DNA from: Duncaniella sp.
GTDB lineage: Bacteria; Bacteroidota; Bacteroidia; Bacteroidales; Muribaculaceae
Assembly (NCBI GenBank): GCA_023664955.1
Contig: JAMPEV010000001.1
Coordinates: forward strand, 87,721 to 151,720
Reading direction: 5' to 3'
DNA length: 64,000 nucleotides
Shown here: one piece after another, positions 9,285-19,622 of the stretch
Layout of the letters: each line of letters starts with the position of its first letter
Numbering within the stretch: the first letter of the stretch is position 1
The notes under the pieces: generated by a model
What the model was told of the DNA's origin: nothing
The model's input: the letters and a program-made list of their open reading frames with translations, nothing else
Databases searched by the model: none
Made by a program: the position numbers and the translations under genes

Positions 9285-9554
9285 TTACCAAGATGCCTTC
9301 TTAACACCGGGGATTAAACCGGCTGAAGCCATTTCGCGGAACTGAATACGTGAAATGCCGAACTGACGCATGTAGCCTTTCGGACGACCGGTGATTGAGC
9401 AACGGTTGTGCAGGCGCACGCTTGAGGCATTCTTAGGCAGGAGCTGAAGAGCTTCATAGTCGCCGGCTGCTTTGAGGTCGGCTTTCTTCTTGGCATATTT
9501 TGCCACGAGTTTAGCTCTCTTGACTTCGCGTGCCTTCATTGATTCTTTTGCCAT
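9285..9554 (-). CDS. rpsN: Small ribosomal subunit protein uS14
   Basis: 89 residues, the long zinc-independent form: it has the C-terminal signature [20 protein letters not shown] but lacks the CxxC pairs of the 61-residue zinc form. uS14 sits in the 30S head. It lies 8 bp after rplE. Confidence 0.97.
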   Translation of the reverse strand: MAKESMKAREVKRAKLVAKYAKKKADLKAAGDYEALQLLPKNASSVRLHNRCSITGRPKGYMRQFGISRIQFREMASAGLIPGVKKASW

Positions 9555-9562
9555 ATCGATGC

Positions 9563-10114
9563 TTAGTTTTTAGCGTTTTTGAAAGGGAGACCAAATTCTT
9601 TCAACAAAGCAAAACCTTCCTCGTCAGTGTTTGCTGAAGTAACGAAGGTGATGTTCATACCCATCAGCTTGTTGATATTGTCAATGTTGATTTCCGGGAA
9701 GATAATCTGCTCAGTGATACCGAGGGTGTAGTTACCACGGCCATCAAGCTTGCTATCGATACCCTTGAAGTCACGGATACGCGGGAGAGCCACACGCACG
9801 AGTCTTTCAAGGAACTCGTACATCTTGTCGCGGCGAAGAGTTACCATGACACCGATAGGCATCTTCTTACGGAGCTTGAAGTTAGAAATATCCTTACGAG
9901 AAAGGGTTGCAACGGCCTTCTGTCCGGTGATAGCAGTGATTTCGTTGATTGCAGTCTCGATAAGTTTCTTATCCTGAGTAGCGGCACCAAGCCCCTGATT
10001 GATGACAATCTTCTTCAACTTAGGCACCTGCATCGGTGTAGTGTAGTTGAACTTTTCGGTCAGTGCGGGAACTATGCGTTCCTGATAGTCTTTCTTAACA
10101 GTTTGGGTGCTCAT
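9563..10114 (-). CDS. rplE: Large ribosomal subunit protein uL5
   Basis: 183 residues. Signatures include [45 protein letters not shown] and the C-terminal [19 protein letters not shown]. uL5 binds 5S rRNA and contacts P-site tRNA. Its ATG overlaps the rplX stop by one base (TAATG), implying translational coupling. Confidence 0.98.
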   Translation of the reverse strand: MSTQTVKKDYQERIVPALTEKFNYTTPMQVPKLKKIVINQGLGAATQDKKLIETAINEITAITGQKAVATLSRKDISNFKLRKKMPIGVMVTLRRDKMYEFLERLVRVALPRIRDFKGIDSKLDGRGNYTLGITEQIIFPEINIDNINKLMGMNITFVTSANTDEEGFALLKEFGLPFKNAKN

Positions 10115-10434
10115 TACTTAATCTCCTCTCCTGATTTTTTAGCGATTCGGATAACATTACCTTTCTCGTCTCTCTTGCAGCTCACACGGGTAGGCTTACC
10201 TGACTTTGGGTCGATGAGAGCGATGTTGGAGATATGAATAGGGGCTTCCATCTTGATGAGTCCGCCCTGGGGATGCTGTGCGTTAGGCTTTGTAGCTTTT
10301 GTCACCATGTTGATACCCTCAACGATGGCACGCTGCTTTTCTCTGAGCACCTTAAGCACACGACCCTCCTTGCCACGGTCTTCGCCGGCAAGAACATAGA
10401 CGATGTCGCCTTTTTTGATATGTAATTTGCTCAT
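10114..10434 (-). CDS. rplX: Large ribosomal subunit protein uL24
   Basis: 106 residues with an N-terminal KOW domain ([20 protein letters not shown]) and the loop [19 protein letters not shown]. It is an assembly initiator that binds the 23S 5' domain near the exit tunnel. It lies 30 bp after rplN and overlaps rplE by one base. Confidence 0.98.
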   Translation of the reverse strand: MSKLHIKKGDIVYVLAGEDRGKEGRVLKVLREKQRAIVEGINMVTKATKPNAQHPQGGLIKMEAPIHISNIALIDPKSGKPTRVSCKRDEKGNVIRIAKKSGEEIK

Positions 10435-10464
10435 TACTTTAATGTTTTTGACGGTTATGAACGT

Positions 10465-10833
10465 TTAGAGGACTTCGGGTGCAAGTGAAACAATCTTCAT
10501 TTGGTTAGCAGCACGGAGTTCACGTGCAACCGGACCGAAGATACGAGTTCCTCGAAGCTCGCCGGCGTTGTTAAGAAGCACGCAAGCGTTGTCGTCGAAG
10601 CGGATATAAGAACCGTCGGGGCGACGGATTTCCTTCTTAGTGCGTACAACGACAGCCTTTGACACTGTACCTTTCTTAACATCAGAAGAAGGGATGACAC
10701 TCTTGACAGATACTACAATAATGTCGCCTACTGATGCATAACGACGGCCTGTACCACCCAGGACATGGATGCAGAGTGCCTCTTTGGCACCGCTGTTGTC
10801 GGCTACGGTTAAACGGCTTTCAGTCTGTATCAT
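10465..10833 (-). CDS. rplN: Large ribosomal subunit protein uL14
   Basis: 122 residues, the invariant family length, starting [20 protein letters not shown] and containing [11 protein letters not shown] near the end. It is an intersubunit bridge protein and the binding platform of the silencing factor RsfS. It is one base from rpsQ. Confidence 0.98.
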   Translation of the reverse strand: MIQTESRLTVADNSGAKEALCIHVLGGTGRRYASVGDIIVVSVKSVIPSSDVKKGTVSKAVVVRTKKEIRRPDGSYIRFDDNACVLLNNAGELRGTRIFGPVARELRAANQMKIVSLAPEVL

Positions 10834-10834
10834 A

Positions 10835-11092
10835 TTACTTCACTTTTTCGATGATTTCCACCAGGCGCCAGCGCTTAGTCTTGCTCAAAGGACGAGTCTC
10901 CATGAGGCGAACGGTGTCGCCAATTGAACATTCGTTCTTCTCGTCGTGGGCATGGTATTTTTTTGTTTTGTTGACAAATTTGCCATAAATGGGGTGCTTC
11001 TCCTTCCATTTCACCATTACGGTGATGGTCTTGTCACCCTTGTTGCTTGAAACAACCCCGATGCGTTCTTTTCTTAAATTTCTCTTTTCCAT
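10835..11092 (-). CDS. rpsQ: Small ribosomal subunit protein uS17
   Basis: 85 residues, an OB fold. Motifs: [36 protein letters not shown] and [18 protein letters not shown]. It binds the 16S 5' domain. It lies 14 bp after rpmC. Confidence 0.98.
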   Translation of the reverse strand: MEKRNLRKERIGVVSSNKGDKTITVMVKWKEKHPIYGKFVNKTKKYHAHDEKNECSIGDTVRLMETRPLSKTKRWRLVEIIEKVK

Positions 11093-11106
11093 TTGATGTG
11101 GGGAGT

Positions 11107-11304
11107 TTATTTGTTGTTAAGTTCGCGTTGACGCAACTCAGTCTTTACGCGAGCGATAGCCTTACGCGCATGTGTAATCTTAGCGGGGCTGTCAAGGGGC
11201 GAGATAGCGTGGTTGATTTTGAGCTGGGCATAGTCCTTCTCCATTTCATCCAAGCGGTCGCGGAGGTCTTGAGTGCTGACTTCAGTGAATTTTTCTTTCT
11301 TCAT
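11107..11304 (-). CDS. rpmC: Large ribosomal subunit protein uL29
   Basis: 65 residues forming a helical hairpin, with [20 protein letters not shown] and the C-terminal [16 protein letters not shown]. It lies beside the exit tunnel, where signal recognition particle and trigger factor dock. It is 6 bp after rplP. Confidence 0.96.
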   Translation of the reverse strand: MKKEKFTEVSTQDLRDRLDEMEKDYAQLKINHAISPLDSPAKITHARKAIARVKTELRQRELNNK

Positions 11305-11310
11305 GATGGC

Positions 11311-11742
11311 TTACACATTTTGAGTTGGGTCATAGTCGCGACGAACAATAAATTTGGTAGTCACGGGGAGTTTCTGAGCGGCGAGGCGAAGTGCTTCCTT
11401 AGCGATTTCGAACGGAACGCCCTCAACCTCGATAATAACGCGTCCGGGAGTAACCGGTGCTACGAATCCTTCGGGAGCACCCTTACCTTTACCCATGCGG
11501 ACCTCTGCGGGCTTCTTAGTGATGGGTTTGTCAGGGAAGATGCGGATCCAGATTTGGCCTTGACGCTGCATGTAACGAGTCACTGCAACACGGGCGGCTT
11601 CAATCTGGCGACCGGTGATCCACTTAGACTCTAAAGTCTTTATGCCGAACGAACCGAAGGCCAACTGGTTGCCGCGTTGAGCCTGGCCTTTCATGCGGCC
11701 TTTCTGCTGGCGGCGGAATTTGGTTTTCTTAGGTTGTAACAT
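11311..11742 (-). CDS. rplP: Large ribosomal subunit protein uL16
   Basis: 143 residues. It begins [19 protein letters not shown] and contains [20 protein letters not shown] and the [11 protein letters not shown] signature near the A-site tRNA elbow. It completes a late step of 50S maturation. It lies 21 bp after rpsC. Confidence 0.98.
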   Translation of the reverse strand: MLQPKKTKFRRQQKGRMKGQAQRGNQLAFGSFGIKTLESKWITGRQIEAARVAVTRYMQRQGQIWIRIFPDKPITKKPAEVRMGKGKGAPEGFVAPVTPGRVIIEVEGVPFEIAKEALRLAAQKLPVTTKFIVRRDYDPTQNV

Positions 11743-11763
11743 TGTGTTGAATCAATTGTGGGG

Positions 11764-12498
11764 TTAACGGTTGTTTTTTGACTTGCGGAAACCGCCGCGA
11801 CGGGGAGCACCGGTGTTGCCTGCTCCGCGGTTCTCCTTCTGATTAGAAGTGTACTGTGGAGCGAGATCGCGCTTACCATATACTTCACCACGGCAAATCC
11901 ATACCTTTACGCCGATTACACCAACCTTGGTATGAGCCTCGACGAGGGCATAGTCGATGTCAGCGCGGAGTGTGTGGAGCGGGGTACGTCCTTCCTTGAA
12001 CATTTCTGAGCGAGCCATTTCAGCGCCATTGAGACGGCCTGAAATCTGCACCTTTATACCTTCGGCACCGGCACGCATTGTTGAAGCGATAGCCATCTTC
12101 ACAGCGCGGCGGTAAGCAATCTTACCTTCAATCTGGTGCGCGATGGTAGAAGCCACAATCTGAGCGTCAAGCTCGGGGCGTTTCACTTCATAAATGTTAA
12201 TCTGAACATCCTTGTCAGTGATTTTCTTAAGCTCTTCCTTGAGTTTGTCAACTTCAGAACCGCCCTTACCGATGATAAGACCGGGGCGTGAAGTGCAGAC
12301 CGTGATGGTGATGAGCTTCATGGTGCGCTCGATAACGATGCGCGAAACGCTTGACTTTGCAAGGCGGACATTAAGATACTTGCGGAGTTTGGAGTCCTCG
12401 AGCAAAGTATCGCCGTATTTCTTACCGCCATACCAGTTAGAGTCCCATCCACGGATAACTCCCAAGCGATTGCTGATTGGATTTACTTTCTGTCCCAT
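11764..12498 (-). CDS. rpsC: Small ribosomal subunit protein uS3
   Basis: 244 residues. It starts [20 protein letters not shown], has a KH domain ([20 protein letters not shown]) and a C-terminal S3 domain ([20 protein letters not shown]). It ends with a basic, Asn-rich extension ([18 protein letters not shown]). uS3 forms the mRNA entry site with helicase function. It is 3 bp from rplV. Confidence 0.98.
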   Translation of the reverse strand: MGQKVNPISNRLGVIRGWDSNWYGGKKYGDTLLEDSKLRKYLNVRLAKSSVSRIVIERTMKLITITVCTSRPGLIIGKGGSEVDKLKEELKKITDKDVQINIYEVKRPELDAQIVASTIAHQIEGKIAYRRAVKMAIASTMRAGAEGIKVQISGRLNGAEMARSEMFKEGRTPLHTLRADIDYALVEAHTKVGVIGVKVWICRGEVYGKRDLAPQYTSNQKENRGAGNTGAPRRGGFRKSKNNR

Positions 12499-12501
12499 TT
12501 G

Positions 12502-12915
12502 TTAAGCCTTTTTAGCGTTATTGTTTTCAATTGTGTCAACAATCAATGTGACGTGATTAGCGCGTTTGCGGATACGATATCCACGGCCCTGGGGGGCTGT
12601 GCGGAGACGCTTAAGCATAGGAGCGCAGTCAACGTGTATAGTGCTGATGTAAAGCTCACCTGCGTCGGCTTTACGCTCGTTTTTGGCTTCCCAGTTAGCG
12701 ATAGCTGAACGGAGGAGCTTTTCAACGCGGGCAGCCGCCTCCTTGTTTGAGAATTTCAGGATACCGAGAGCGCGGTTAACTTCGACGCCGCGCACCATGT
12801 CAGCGACAAGGCGCATCTTGCGGGGAGAAGTGGGGATGTTTAGAAGCTTAGCGAAAGCTACATTCTTCTGCTCGGCTTTCCTGAGGTCGGCTGAATTTCT
12901 TTTTCTTACACCCAT
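12502..12915 (-). CDS. rplV: Large ribosomal subunit protein uL22
   Basis: 137 residues. Signatures: [19 protein letters not shown] and the tunnel loop with [20 protein letters not shown], close to the macrolide-sensitive tunnel constriction. The N-terminus is about 20 residues longer than in E. coli ([18 protein letters not shown]). It lies 55 bp after rpsS. Confidence 0.97.
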   Translation of the reverse strand: MGVRKRNSADLRKAEQKNVAFAKLLNIPTSPRKMRLVADMVRGVEVNRALGILKFSNKEAAARVEKLLRSAIANWEAKNERKADAGELYISTIHVDCAPMLKRLRTAPQGRGYRIRKRANHVTLIVDTIENNNAKKA

Positions 12916-12970
12916 TTTATTTTAATTCTTTTCTTTTTAACAAATTGAATTATTTATATCAGGGCCCTAA

Positions 12971-13240
12971 TTATTTCTTTCTGTTGCCAGAGTGACCACG
13001 GAAGGTACGAGTGGGAGCGAACTCGCCAAGCTTGTGACCTACCATGTTTTCTGTAACATAAACAGGGATAAATTTGTTACCGTTGTGAACAGCGAAGGTG
13101 TGACCAACGAATTCAGGGGCAATCATTGAAGCGCGGCTCCATGTCTTGATAACCGACTTCTTACCACTTTCTTCCATTGCGTTGACCTTCTTTTCGAGCT
13201 TCACGCTGATAAACGGGCCTTTTTTTAATGAACGACTCAT
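12971..13240 (-). CDS. rpsS: Small ribosomal subunit protein uS19
   Basis: 89 residues starting [19 protein letters not shown] and ending with the signature [20 protein letters not shown]. It pairs with uS13 in the 30S head. It lies 24 bp after rplB. Confidence 0.98.
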   Translation of the reverse strand: MSRSLKKGPFISVKLEKKVNAMEESGKKSVIKTWSRASMIAPEFVGHTFAVHNGNKFIPVYVTENMVGHKLGEFAPTRTFRGHSGNRKK

Positions 13241-13264
13241 AAAAGTGTTGCTTAATTAATCAGA

Positions 13265-14092
13265 TTACTTTTTTCTTCTTTCAATGATGTACTTCGAAGA
13301 ATGTTTCTTCGGGGCACGAGTCTTAAGACCCTTAGAGTATAGACCCTTGCGAGAACGGGGATGACCACCGGAAGCGCGGCCCTCACCACCACCCATGGGG
13401 TGATCGACAGGGTTCATAACTACGCCGCGGTTGCGGGGGCGACGTCCGAGCCAGCGAGAACGTCCAGCTTTACCAGACTGTTCAAGTGAGTGCTCTGAGT
13501 TACCTACAACGCCGATGGTGGCGCGGCAAGCGGCAAGAATCTTACGGGTTTCACCCGAAGGTAATTTGACGATGGCGTAGGTGCCTTCACGGGAAATTAG
13601 CTGAGCGAATGTGCCTGCTGAGCGAGCCATGAAAGCCCCCTGGCCTGGACGCAACTCAATGTTGTGGATGAGTGTACCTACAGGGATATTAGCCAAGGGG
13701 AGGCAGTTACCTACCTCTGGCTGGGCCTCGGGACCTGAAAGCAGCACATCCCCAACTTTTAAGCCGTTGGGTGCAATGATGTAAGTTTTAGCACCGTCTT
13801 TGTAGTATAGGAGCGCGATACGAGCTGAACGGTTAGGATCATACTCGATGCTCTTTACCACAGCGGGAACACCGTCCTTAGTTCTCTTAAAGTCAATTAT
13901 ACGGTATTTACGTTTGTGACCACCACCAAGGTAGCGGGTGGTGAGATGACCCTCGGCGTTACGACCGCCAGAGGACTTTTTACCGACTGTAAGAGATTTT
14001 TCCGGAGTAGTAGCAGTGATTGTACCTTTGAATACTCCGATAACTTTGTGTCTTTGCCCCGGTGTTGTGGGCTTGAATTTTCTTACTGCCAT
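13265..14092 (-). CDS. rplB: Large ribosomal subunit protein uL2
   Basis: 275 residues, full length. It has the OB-fold part (about 60-130), an SH3-like part (about 130-200) and the highly conserved C-terminal [17 protein letters not shown] containing the His implicated near the peptidyl transferase centre. It ends with a basic [14 protein letters not shown]. It is 5 bp from rplW. Confidence 0.98.
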   Translation of the reverse strand: MAVRKFKPTTPGQRHKVIGVFKGTITATTPEKSLTVGKKSSGGRNAEGHLTTRYLGGGHKRKYRIIDFKRTKDGVPAVVKSIEYDPNRSARIALLYYKDGAKTYIIAPNGLKVGDVLLSGPEAQPEVGNCLPLANIPVGTLIHNIELRPGQGAFMARSAGTFAQLISREGTYAIVKLPSGETRKILAACRATIGVVGNSEHSLEQSGKAGRSRWLGRRPRNRGVVMNPVDHPMGGGEGRASGGHPRSRKGLYSKGLKTRAPKKHSSKYIIERRKK

Positions 14093-14097
14093 TTTAT

Positions 14098-14388
14098 TTA
14101 AATATTGCTATAGAAGTCAATTGTCTGCCCATCGGCCAAAGTGACAAGCGCTTTCTTCCAAGCGACGGTCTTGCCGCGAAGCAAGCCGCTCTTAGTCCAG
14201 CGGGATTTGTTCTTGGGACGGACATTAATTGTGTTTACGCGGATGACTTTCACTCCGTAGAGTTTCTCAACGAGATCCTTGATCTGATACTTGTTAGCCT
14301 CGGGAGAAACGCTGAAGGTGTAGCGATTGAACTTCTCAGTTAGCGCGCTCGCCTTTTCTGTAACTATGGGTTTGATTGAAATTTCCAT
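14098..14388 (-). CDS. rplW: Large ribosomal subunit protein uL23
   Basis: 96 residues: [21 protein letters not shown] and [17 protein letters not shown]-like family segments (here [15 protein letters not shown]). It is the main docking site for trigger factor and signal recognition particle at the tunnel exit. It lies 26 bp after rplD. Confidence 0.97.
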   Translation of the reverse strand: MEISIKPIVTEKASALTEKFNRYTFSVSPEANKYQIKDLVEKLYGVKVIRVNTINVRPKNKSRWTKSGLLRGKTVAWKKALVTLADGQTIDFYSNI

Positions 14389-14414
14389 TTCTACTGTAGT
14401 TTTCTCGGTTGAGG

Positions 14415-15035
14415 TTAAAGTTTATTAACGAGTTCAAGGCTGCTCTCGGTGAGGATCACAGCGTTTGAGTTCATTACCACATAAGTATTGATATCCGCAG
14501 CGTTGATAGTCTCAGCACCGGGGATATTTCGTGCCGACAAAGTTACGTTTTTATTTTGAGATGGTAAAACTAAAAGAATCTTTTTGCCCTCTACTTTAAG
14601 ATTTTTAGCAAAATTTACAAATTCTTTAGTTTTAGGTGCCTCAAAATTGAAGTCCTCAACTACGATAAGCTGGGAATCCTGTACCTTATAGGTCAACGCG
14701 CTTTTGCGGGCAAGAGCCTTCACTTTCTTATTCAACTTGAAGCGATAGTCACGAGGACGGGGACCGAACACGCGTCCACCACCGACGAGGACAGGTGAAT
14801 TGATGTCACCAATACGGCTGCCGCCGCCACCCTTCTGCTTGTGGAGCTTGCGTGTTGAACCAGATACTTCGCTACGTTCCTTGGATTTGTGGGTACCTTG
14901 ACGCTGGTTAGCGAGATACTGCTTCACATCGAGATAAACGGCGTGCTCGTTTGCATCTACTGCAAAAACTTCGTCGCTGAGCTGAGCCTTGCGACCGGTG
15001 TCTTCACCTTTGATATTGTAAATTGCGACTTCCAT
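14415..15035 (-). CDS. rplD: Large ribosomal subunit protein uL4
   Basis: 206 residues. The extended tunnel loop holds the signature [19 protein letters not shown]; the remainder is a Rossmann-like fold ([16 protein letters not shown]). Its ATG overlaps the rplC stop (TAATG), implying coupled translation. In E. coli uL4 represses the S10 operon. Confidence 0.98.
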   Translation of the reverse strand: MEVAIYNIKGEDTGRKAQLSDEVFAVDANEHAVYLDVKQYLANQRQGTHKSKERSEVSGSTRKLHKQKGGGGSRIGDINSPVLVGGGRVFGPRPRDYRFKLNKKVKALARKSALTYKVQDSQLIVVEDFNFEAPKTKEFVNFAKNLKVEGKKILLVLPSQNKNVTLSARNIPGAETINAADINTYVVMNSNAVILTESSLELVNKL

Positions 15036-15652
15036 TACTTCTCAATTAAAACGATTGAACCTTTACTTCCGGGGATTGAGCCCTTGATTAGGAGCACATT
15101 ATGCTCAGGCATAACTTTGATAACCTGGAGGTTTTGAATTGTCACTTTCTCATTGCCCATCTGGCCTGCCATGCGCATACCCTTAAACACCTTTGCGGGA
15201 TAAGAACAAGCACCAACAGAACCGGGTGCACGAAGACGATTGTGCTGACCGTGAGTTGACTGGCCTACACCGCCGAAACCGTGGCGCTTTACAACGCCCT
15301 GGTAACCTTTACCTTTCGATGTACCCTGGATGTCAACGAAGTCATTCTCAGTGAAGAGGTCAACTGTGATGGAGTCACCGAGCTTATACTCGCCGTCAAA
15401 TCCTTTGAACTCGGCCAAGTGGCGCTGGGGAGCTACTCCTGCTTTCTTGAAGTGACCAGCCATGGGAGCAGTTGTGTGCTTGTCCTTCTTTTCCTCGAAG
15501 CCAAGCTGAAGAGCCTCATAGCCGTCTTTTTCAGCAGTCTTAATTTGAGTAACTACACAGGGTCCTACTTCGATAACAGTGCACGGCACATTCTTGCCGT
15601 CGGCACTGAAAACGGATGTCATTCCGATTTTCTTTCCTAATAATCCTGGCAT
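15035..15652 (-). CDS. rplC: Large ribosomal subunit protein uL3
   Basis: 205 residues. It starts [20 protein letters not shown] and has the conserved [15 protein letters not shown] and [16 protein letters not shown] segments, with the Gln that is N5-methylated by PrmB in other bacteria. It is an early 50S assembly protein reaching toward the peptidyl transferase centre. It lies 66 bp after rpsJ. Confidence 0.98.
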   Translation of the reverse strand: MPGLLGKKIGMTSVFSADGKNVPCTVIEVGPCVVTQIKTAEKDGYEALQLGFEEKKDKHTTAPMAGHFKKAGVAPQRHLAEFKGFDGEYKLGDSITVDLFTENDFVDIQGTSKGKGYQGVVKRHGFGGVGQSTHGQHNRLRAPGSVGACSYPAKVFKGMRMAGQMGNEKVTIQNLQVIKVMPEHNVLLIKGSIPGSKGSIVLIEK

Positions 15653-15718
15653 TTCTCTTTGATTTAAAAATGTGAATTGATTTCTTTTACTTTAATCCTT
15701 TACTTTGTGACGTGTGGA

Positions 15719-16024
15719 TTACACCTTGATTTCAACCTCAACACCTGAAGGAAGTTCAAGTTTCATAAGCGCGTCAACGGTCTTGCCGGTTGAATTGTGG
15801 ATGTCAATCAAGCGCTTGTAAGATGACAACTGGAACTGCTCACGTGATTTCTTGTTTACGAAAGTCGAGCGATTGACTGTGAAGATGCGACGGTGAGTGG
15901 GCAGGGGTATTGGGCCGCTGATCACCGCACCGGTAGCTTTTACGGTCTTCACAATCTTCTCGGCTGACTTGTCAACCAAGTTGTAATCATAGGATTTAAG
16001 TTTGATTCTGATTGTTTGATCCAT
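15719..16024 (-). CDS. rpsJ: Small ribosomal subunit protein uS10
   Basis: 101 residues from the ATG at 16024 ([20 protein letters not shown]). The frame is open further upstream into fusA, but the family begins at this Met, and the longer form would overlap fusA. Conserved [20 protein letters not shown] is present. uS10 is also NusE, a partner of NusB and NusG-type antitermination factors such as the UpxY-like protein encoded elsewhere in this window. It lies 23 bp after fusA; there is no tuf gene between them. Confidence 0.97.
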   Translation of the reverse strand: MDQTIRIKLKSYDYNLVDKSAEKIVKTVKATGAVISGPIPLPTHRRIFTVNRSTFVNKKSREQFQLSSYKRLIDIHNSTGKTVDALMKLELPSGVEVEIKV

Positions 16025-16047
16025 ATCTTTGTTGAATGAAAGTGTTG

Positions 16048-18174
16048 TTACTTGATAAGGTCCACGCGGCCCTGACATTCTGTGAGTACGTTCTTCGCGA
16101 TTGAACTGCTCACTTCGGCATAGTGGCTGAAGCTCATTGTGGAGGTTGCACGGCCTGATGTGATGGTACGCAAAGCTGTAACGTAGCCGAACATTTCTGC
16201 CAACGGAGCCTTTGCTTTAACGACGCGGGCGCCTGAGCGGCTTGTCTCCATGCCTTCTACCTGACCGCGGCGTTTGTTCAAGTCGCTGATTACATCACCC
16301 ATAGACTCTTCGGGAGTCACAACCTCGATCTTCATGATAGGTTCGAGAAGCACGGGGGATGCTTTTTCTGATGCCTTCTTGAAAGCCTGGATTGCGCAGA
16401 GTTCGAATGAAAGCTGATCAGAGTCAACCGGGTGGAATGAACCGTCGATTACAGTAACCTTGAGCTGCTCTACCGGGAAGCCTGCGAGCACGCCATTCTT
16501 CATCGCTGTCACGAAGCCCTTTTGGATTGAGGGGATGAATTCCTTAGGAATGTTACCGCCCTTAACTTCGTCAACGAACTGGAGGTTACCCTCGAAGCCT
16601 TCGTCAACCGGTTCAACACGCACGATGATGTCAGCGAATTTACCACGACCACCGGTCTGCTTCTTGAACACTTCGCGGAGTTCAACAGGCTTAGTGATTG
16701 CTTCCTTATATGTTACCTGGGGACGGCCTTGGTTACATTCCACCTTGAACTCACGGCGGAGACGGTCGATAATAATATCGAGGTGAAGCTCACCCATACC
16801 AGAGATCACTGTCTGGCCGGTTTCTTCGTTAGTTTCCACGCGGAATGTCGGGTCTTCCTCGGCGAGCTTCTGGAGACCTACGCCAAGTTTGTCAAGGTCC
16901 TTCTGAGTCTTAGGCTCCACTGCGATACCAATCACAGGATCGGGGAATTCCATTGCTTCGAGAACGATGGGATGGTTTTCGTCGCAAAGGGTATCACCGG
17001 TGCGGATATCTTTAAAGCCAACGCCTGCGCCTATATCGCCGCAACCAATCATTTCCTTAGCATTCTGCTTGTTAGAGTGCATCTGGAAAAGACGTGACAC
17101 ACGCTCTTTCTTACCTGAACGGCTATTGAGGACATATGAACCTGCTATTACATCGCCTGAGTAAACGCGGAAGAATGTGAGACGACCTACATAGGGGTCG
17201 GTTGCAATCTTGAACGCGAGGGAACACATTGGCGAATCGCTTGAAGGCTCGCGGGTCTCAACCTGGTCGGGATCATCGGGGTTAGTGCCCTCAACAGCGC
17301 CTGAGTCAACAGGACTCGGGAGATATGCGCATACAGCGTCGAGAAGACACTGCACGCCTTTGTTTTTGAAAGAAGAACCGCAAATCATGGGGACAACCTC
17401 CATCTTGAGGGTAGCTGCACGCAGTGCGCGGTGGATTTCCTCCTCAGTGATGGTTGAAGGATCGTCAAAATATTTTTCCATGAGAGCATCGTCGAACTCA
17501 GCGATTTTCTCAAGCATCTTATCGCGATATTCCTCAGCTTCGTCAACGAGACCGGCCGGGATTTCTTCGATTGAGTAGTCAGCGCCCATAGTCTCATCAT
17601 GCCAGAATATAGCCTTCATACGGATAAGGTCAACTACACCCTTGAAAGTTTCTTCAGCACCGATAGGAATTTGGATGGGACAAGGATTAGCGCCAAGCAC
17701 ATCCTTAAGCTGGCGCACTACCTCGAAAAAGTTAGCACCTGAACGGTCCATCTTGTTGACGTAACCGATACGGGGCACATTATATTTATCAGCTTGACGC
17801 CACACAGTCTCTGACTGGGGCTCAACACCGCCAACGGCGCAGAAAGTAGCGACAGCACCGTCAAGCACACGGAGCGAACGTTCAACTTCCACAGTGAAGT
17901 CAACGTGTCCCGGAGTGTCAATCAAATTGATTTTATATTGTTCACCAAGATACTTCCAGAAAGTGGTGGTAGCGGCTGAAGTGATAGTGATACCGCGTTC
18001 CTGCTCCTGCTCCATCCAGTCCATAGTGGCAGCGCCATCATGAACCTCGCCAATCTTATGGGTAAGACCGGTATAGAAAAGGATACGCTCGGAAGTAGTG
18101 GTTTTACCGGCATCGATGTGGGCCATGATACCGATATTACGTGTATACTTTAAATGTGCGTCTGATTTAGCCAT
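16048..18174 (-). CDS. fusA: Elongation factor G
   Basis: 708 residues, normal length with five domains. The GTPase domain has the P-loop AHIDAGKTT (18-26), the switch [10 protein letters not shown] and the NKMD specificity motif. Later motifs include [10 protein letters not shown] and the domain IV-V segment ending [19 protein letters not shown]. It drives translocation of tRNA and mRNA on the ribosome. It lies in the str operon between rpsG (61 bp) and rpsJ (23 bp). Confidence 0.98.
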   Translation of the reverse strand: MAKSDAHLKYTRNIGIMAHIDAGKTTTSERILFYTGLTHKIGEVHDGAATMDWMEQEQERGITITSAATTTFWKYLGEQYKINLIDTPGHVDFTVEVERSLRVLDGAVATFCAVGGVEPQSETVWRQADKYNVPRIGYVNKMDRSGANFFEVVRQLKDVLGANPCPIQIPIGAEETFKGVVDLIRMKAIFWHDETMGADYSIEEIPAGLVDEAEEYRDKMLEKIAEFDDALMEKYFDDPSTITEEEIHRALRAATLKMEVVPMICGSSFKNKGVQCLLDAVCAYLPSPVDSGAVEGTNPDDPDQVETREPSSDSPMCSLAFKIATDPYVGRLTFFRVYSGDVIAGSYVLNSRSGKKERVSRLFQMHSNKQNAKEMIGCGDIGAGVGFKDIRTGDTLCDENHPIVLEAMEFPDPVIGIAVEPKTQKDLDKLGVGLQKLAEEDPTFRVETNEETGQTVISGMGELHLDIIIDRLRREFKVECNQGRPQVTYKEAITKPVELREVFKKQTGGRGKFADIIVRVEPVDEGFEGNLQFVDEVKGGNIPKEFIPSIQKGFVTAMKNGVLAGFPVEQLKVTVIDGSFHPVDSDQLSFELCAIQAFKKASEKASPVLLEPIMKIEVVTPEESMGDVISDLNKRRGQVEGMETSRSGARVVKAKAPLAEMFGYVTALRTITSGRATSTMSFSHYAEVSSSIAKNVLTECQGRVDLIK

Positions 18175-18235
18175 TTTATAAAGTTTGGAATCTTATAATT
18201 TAATGAAATTGCTAATGTCGTTTCGTCAGGATATA

Positions 18236-18712
18236 TTAGAAACGGAAGTGAGCGAATGCACGGTTAGCCTCAGCCATCTTGTGCATATCCTCTTTGCGCT
18301 TGTATGCGCCGCCCTGGTCATTGAAAGCGTCTACGATTTCGGCAGCCAGCTTCTCAGCCATTGTCTTACCGCCGCGCTTGCGGGCGTAGAGGATTAAGTT
18401 TTTCATTGAGATTGATTCCTTGCGGTCGGGACGGATTTCGGTAGGAACTTGGAAAGTGGCACCGCCCACGCGACGTGATTTCACCTCCACCTGGGGAGTT
18501 ACGTTTTCGAGAGCCTTCTTCCAGATTTCGAGGGCTGTCTTCTCCTCATTGGGAAGTTTGTTCTTTACGAGCTCGAGAGCTGAATAGAAGATAGTGTAAG
18601 ATGTGTTCTTCTTACCGTCATACATGAGGTGGTTAACGAACTTAGACACTCTTACGTCATTGAACACGGGATCGGGGAGAATTACCCGTTTCTTAGGTTT
18701 TGCTTTTCTCAT
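18236..18712 (-). CDS. rpsG: Small ribosomal subunit protein uS7
   Basis: 158 residues. Signatures: [39 protein letters not shown] and [23 protein letters not shown]. uS7 organises the 30S head and is the str-operon repressor in E. coli, where it binds the rpsL-rpsG intercistronic region. The corresponding gap here is 176 bp and can fold (separate entry). Confidence 0.98.
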   Translation of the reverse strand: MRKAKPKKRVILPDPVFNDVRVSKFVNHLMYDGKKNTSYTIFYSALELVKNKLPNEEKTALEIWKKALENVTPQVEVKSRRVGGATFQVPTEIRPDRKESISMKNLILYARKRGGKTMAEKLAAEIVDAFNDQGGAYKRKEDMHKMAEANRAFAHFRF

Positions 18713-18888
18713 TTTAGAGGAAACTGTTTTGTTTTTGGTTGCTTGGTTGCTGCATCTTTCATCTTCAACGATTATGCCCCTCCGGGCGTCGTTTACTCAA
18801 CCTGTGATTTAGCCTTCCAATCAAATCAAAAACGAGGTTAACAACTCTGTTTTTAATTTAATTTGTTTAATTCAGAAAAGGAGCGTGA
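18713..18888 (-). promoter_or_regulatory. Structured rpsL-rpsG intercistronic region
   Basis: There is no gene here. On the minus strand the stretch complementary to 18767-18793 folds into AACGA/TCGTT and GCCC/GGGC helices around a GGAG loop, with an asymmetric internal loop (C opposite ATAA). The position equals that of the uS7 translational operator in E. coli; binding here is inference. I see no TAnnTTTG promoter box. Confidence 0.45.
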
Positions 18889-19272
18889 TTATTTCTTAGC
18901 TGCTTTGGGGCGCTTTGCACCATATTTGCTACGACGCTGGGTACGGTCCTTAACGCCGCTGGTGTCAAGGGTGCCGCGGACGATGTGGTAACGCACACCG
19001 GGGAGGTCCTTAACACGGCCACCACGCACTAATACGATAGAGTGCTCCTGCAAATTATGACCTTCACCGGGGATGTAACTGTTGACTTCCTTACCGTTGG
19101 TCAGACGAACACGAGCGACCTTACGCATAGCCGAGTTAGGCTTCTTGGGAGTAGTAGTGTACACACGCACGCACACACCTCGACGCTGCGGGCATGAATC
19201 GAGAGCGGGTGACTTGCTCTTATCCTCAAGAGCCACACGTCCTTTTCTTACTAATTGCTGAATAGTAGGCAT
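18889..19272 (-). CDS. rpsL: Small ribosomal subunit protein uS12
   Basis: 127 residues. It contains [19 protein letters not shown] and [19 protein letters not shown], the two loops at the decoding centre; both Lys positions associated with streptomycin sensitivity are present as Lys. It is the first gene of the ribosomal block, preceded by a leader hairpin and a canonical promoter. Confidence 0.98.
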   Translation of the reverse strand: MPTIQQLVRKGRVALEDKSKSPALDSCPQRRGVCVRVYTTTPKKPNSAMRKVARVRLTNGKEVNSYIPGEGHNLQEHSIVLVRGGRVKDLPGVRYHIVRGTLDTSGVKDRTQRRSKYGAKRPKAAKK

Positions 19273-19338
19273 CTTAGTTTCTTTTGTTTAACTTAATGAT
19301 TAGTATTTATCTTTTTTCTATTTTTCACACACACTATT

Positions 19339-19387
19339 CGCCGTCGATTTCGCTAACTGTCAAACAGTTAGAGCCATCGAGACGAAA
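19339..19387 (-). promoter_or_regulatory. Leader hairpin of the str operon
   Basis: On the minus strand CTAACTGT/ACAGTTAG (19353-19371) forms an 8-bp stem with a 3-nt loop. The outer segments TCGAT/ATCGA can extend it across an internal loop. It lies in the roughly 130-nt untranslated leader between the rpsL promoter and its ATG. No T-run follows, so it is not a plain terminator. Confidence 0.5.
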
Positions 19388-19407
19388 TTCCGCTCCTAAA
19401 AGCGTTG

Positions 19408-19439
19408 CAAAATTACAACTTATTTTCCTAACTGCCAAA
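19408..19439 (-). promoter_or_regulatory. Promoter of the ribosomal protein block
   Basis: On the minus strand TTTG (complement of 19436-19439), a 20-bp spacer and TAATTTTG (complement of 19408-19415) match the Bacteroidota vegetative promoter TTTG-N19-TAnnTTTG. It is the only clear promoter before rpsL and probably drives the whole block. Confidence 0.8.
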
Positions 19440-19461
19440 CATTTCACTATTTATTTTCAAA

Positions 19462-19547
19462 TCTCAAAATTTCTCAAAGTTCATTTCTCAAAATTTCTCA
19501 AAGTTCATTTCTCAAAATTTCTCAATCTCAAAGTTTCTCAAAGTTTC
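19462..19547. repeat. 24-bp AT-rich tandem repeat
   Basis: A 24-bp unit beginning TCTCAAAATTTCTCAAAG occurs at 19462-19485 and 19486-19509, with a partial third copy from 19510. The run then decays into shorter TTTCTCAAAG copies up to about 19547. It lies just upstream of the rpsL promoter, between divergent-in-function transcription units. A plus-strand frame across it encodes repeats of SKFLKVHF, which is an artefact. Confidence 0.85.
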
Positions 19548-19622
19548 AAGGCATTTAAGCGCAGGTAGCAGGTTCAAGGCTTCAATACTGGTCTCGAAGT
19601 TTCAAGAGCGGGCTGCAGGTTA

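Noticed and set aside
9029-9307. Minus-strand 92-codon frame in the rpsN-rpsH gap
   Set aside because: Composition is unlike protein, it overlaps rpsN in another frame, and it lies in a probable RNA element.
19462-19547. Possible CRISPR array
   Set aside because: The repeat is tandem with no unique spacers, is AT-rich and has no cas genes nearby.
19284-19568. Plus-strand 94-codon frame with repeated SKFLKVHF
   Set aside because: It is the translation of the 24-bp tandem repeat and lies over the rpsL promoter and leader; no family resemblance.
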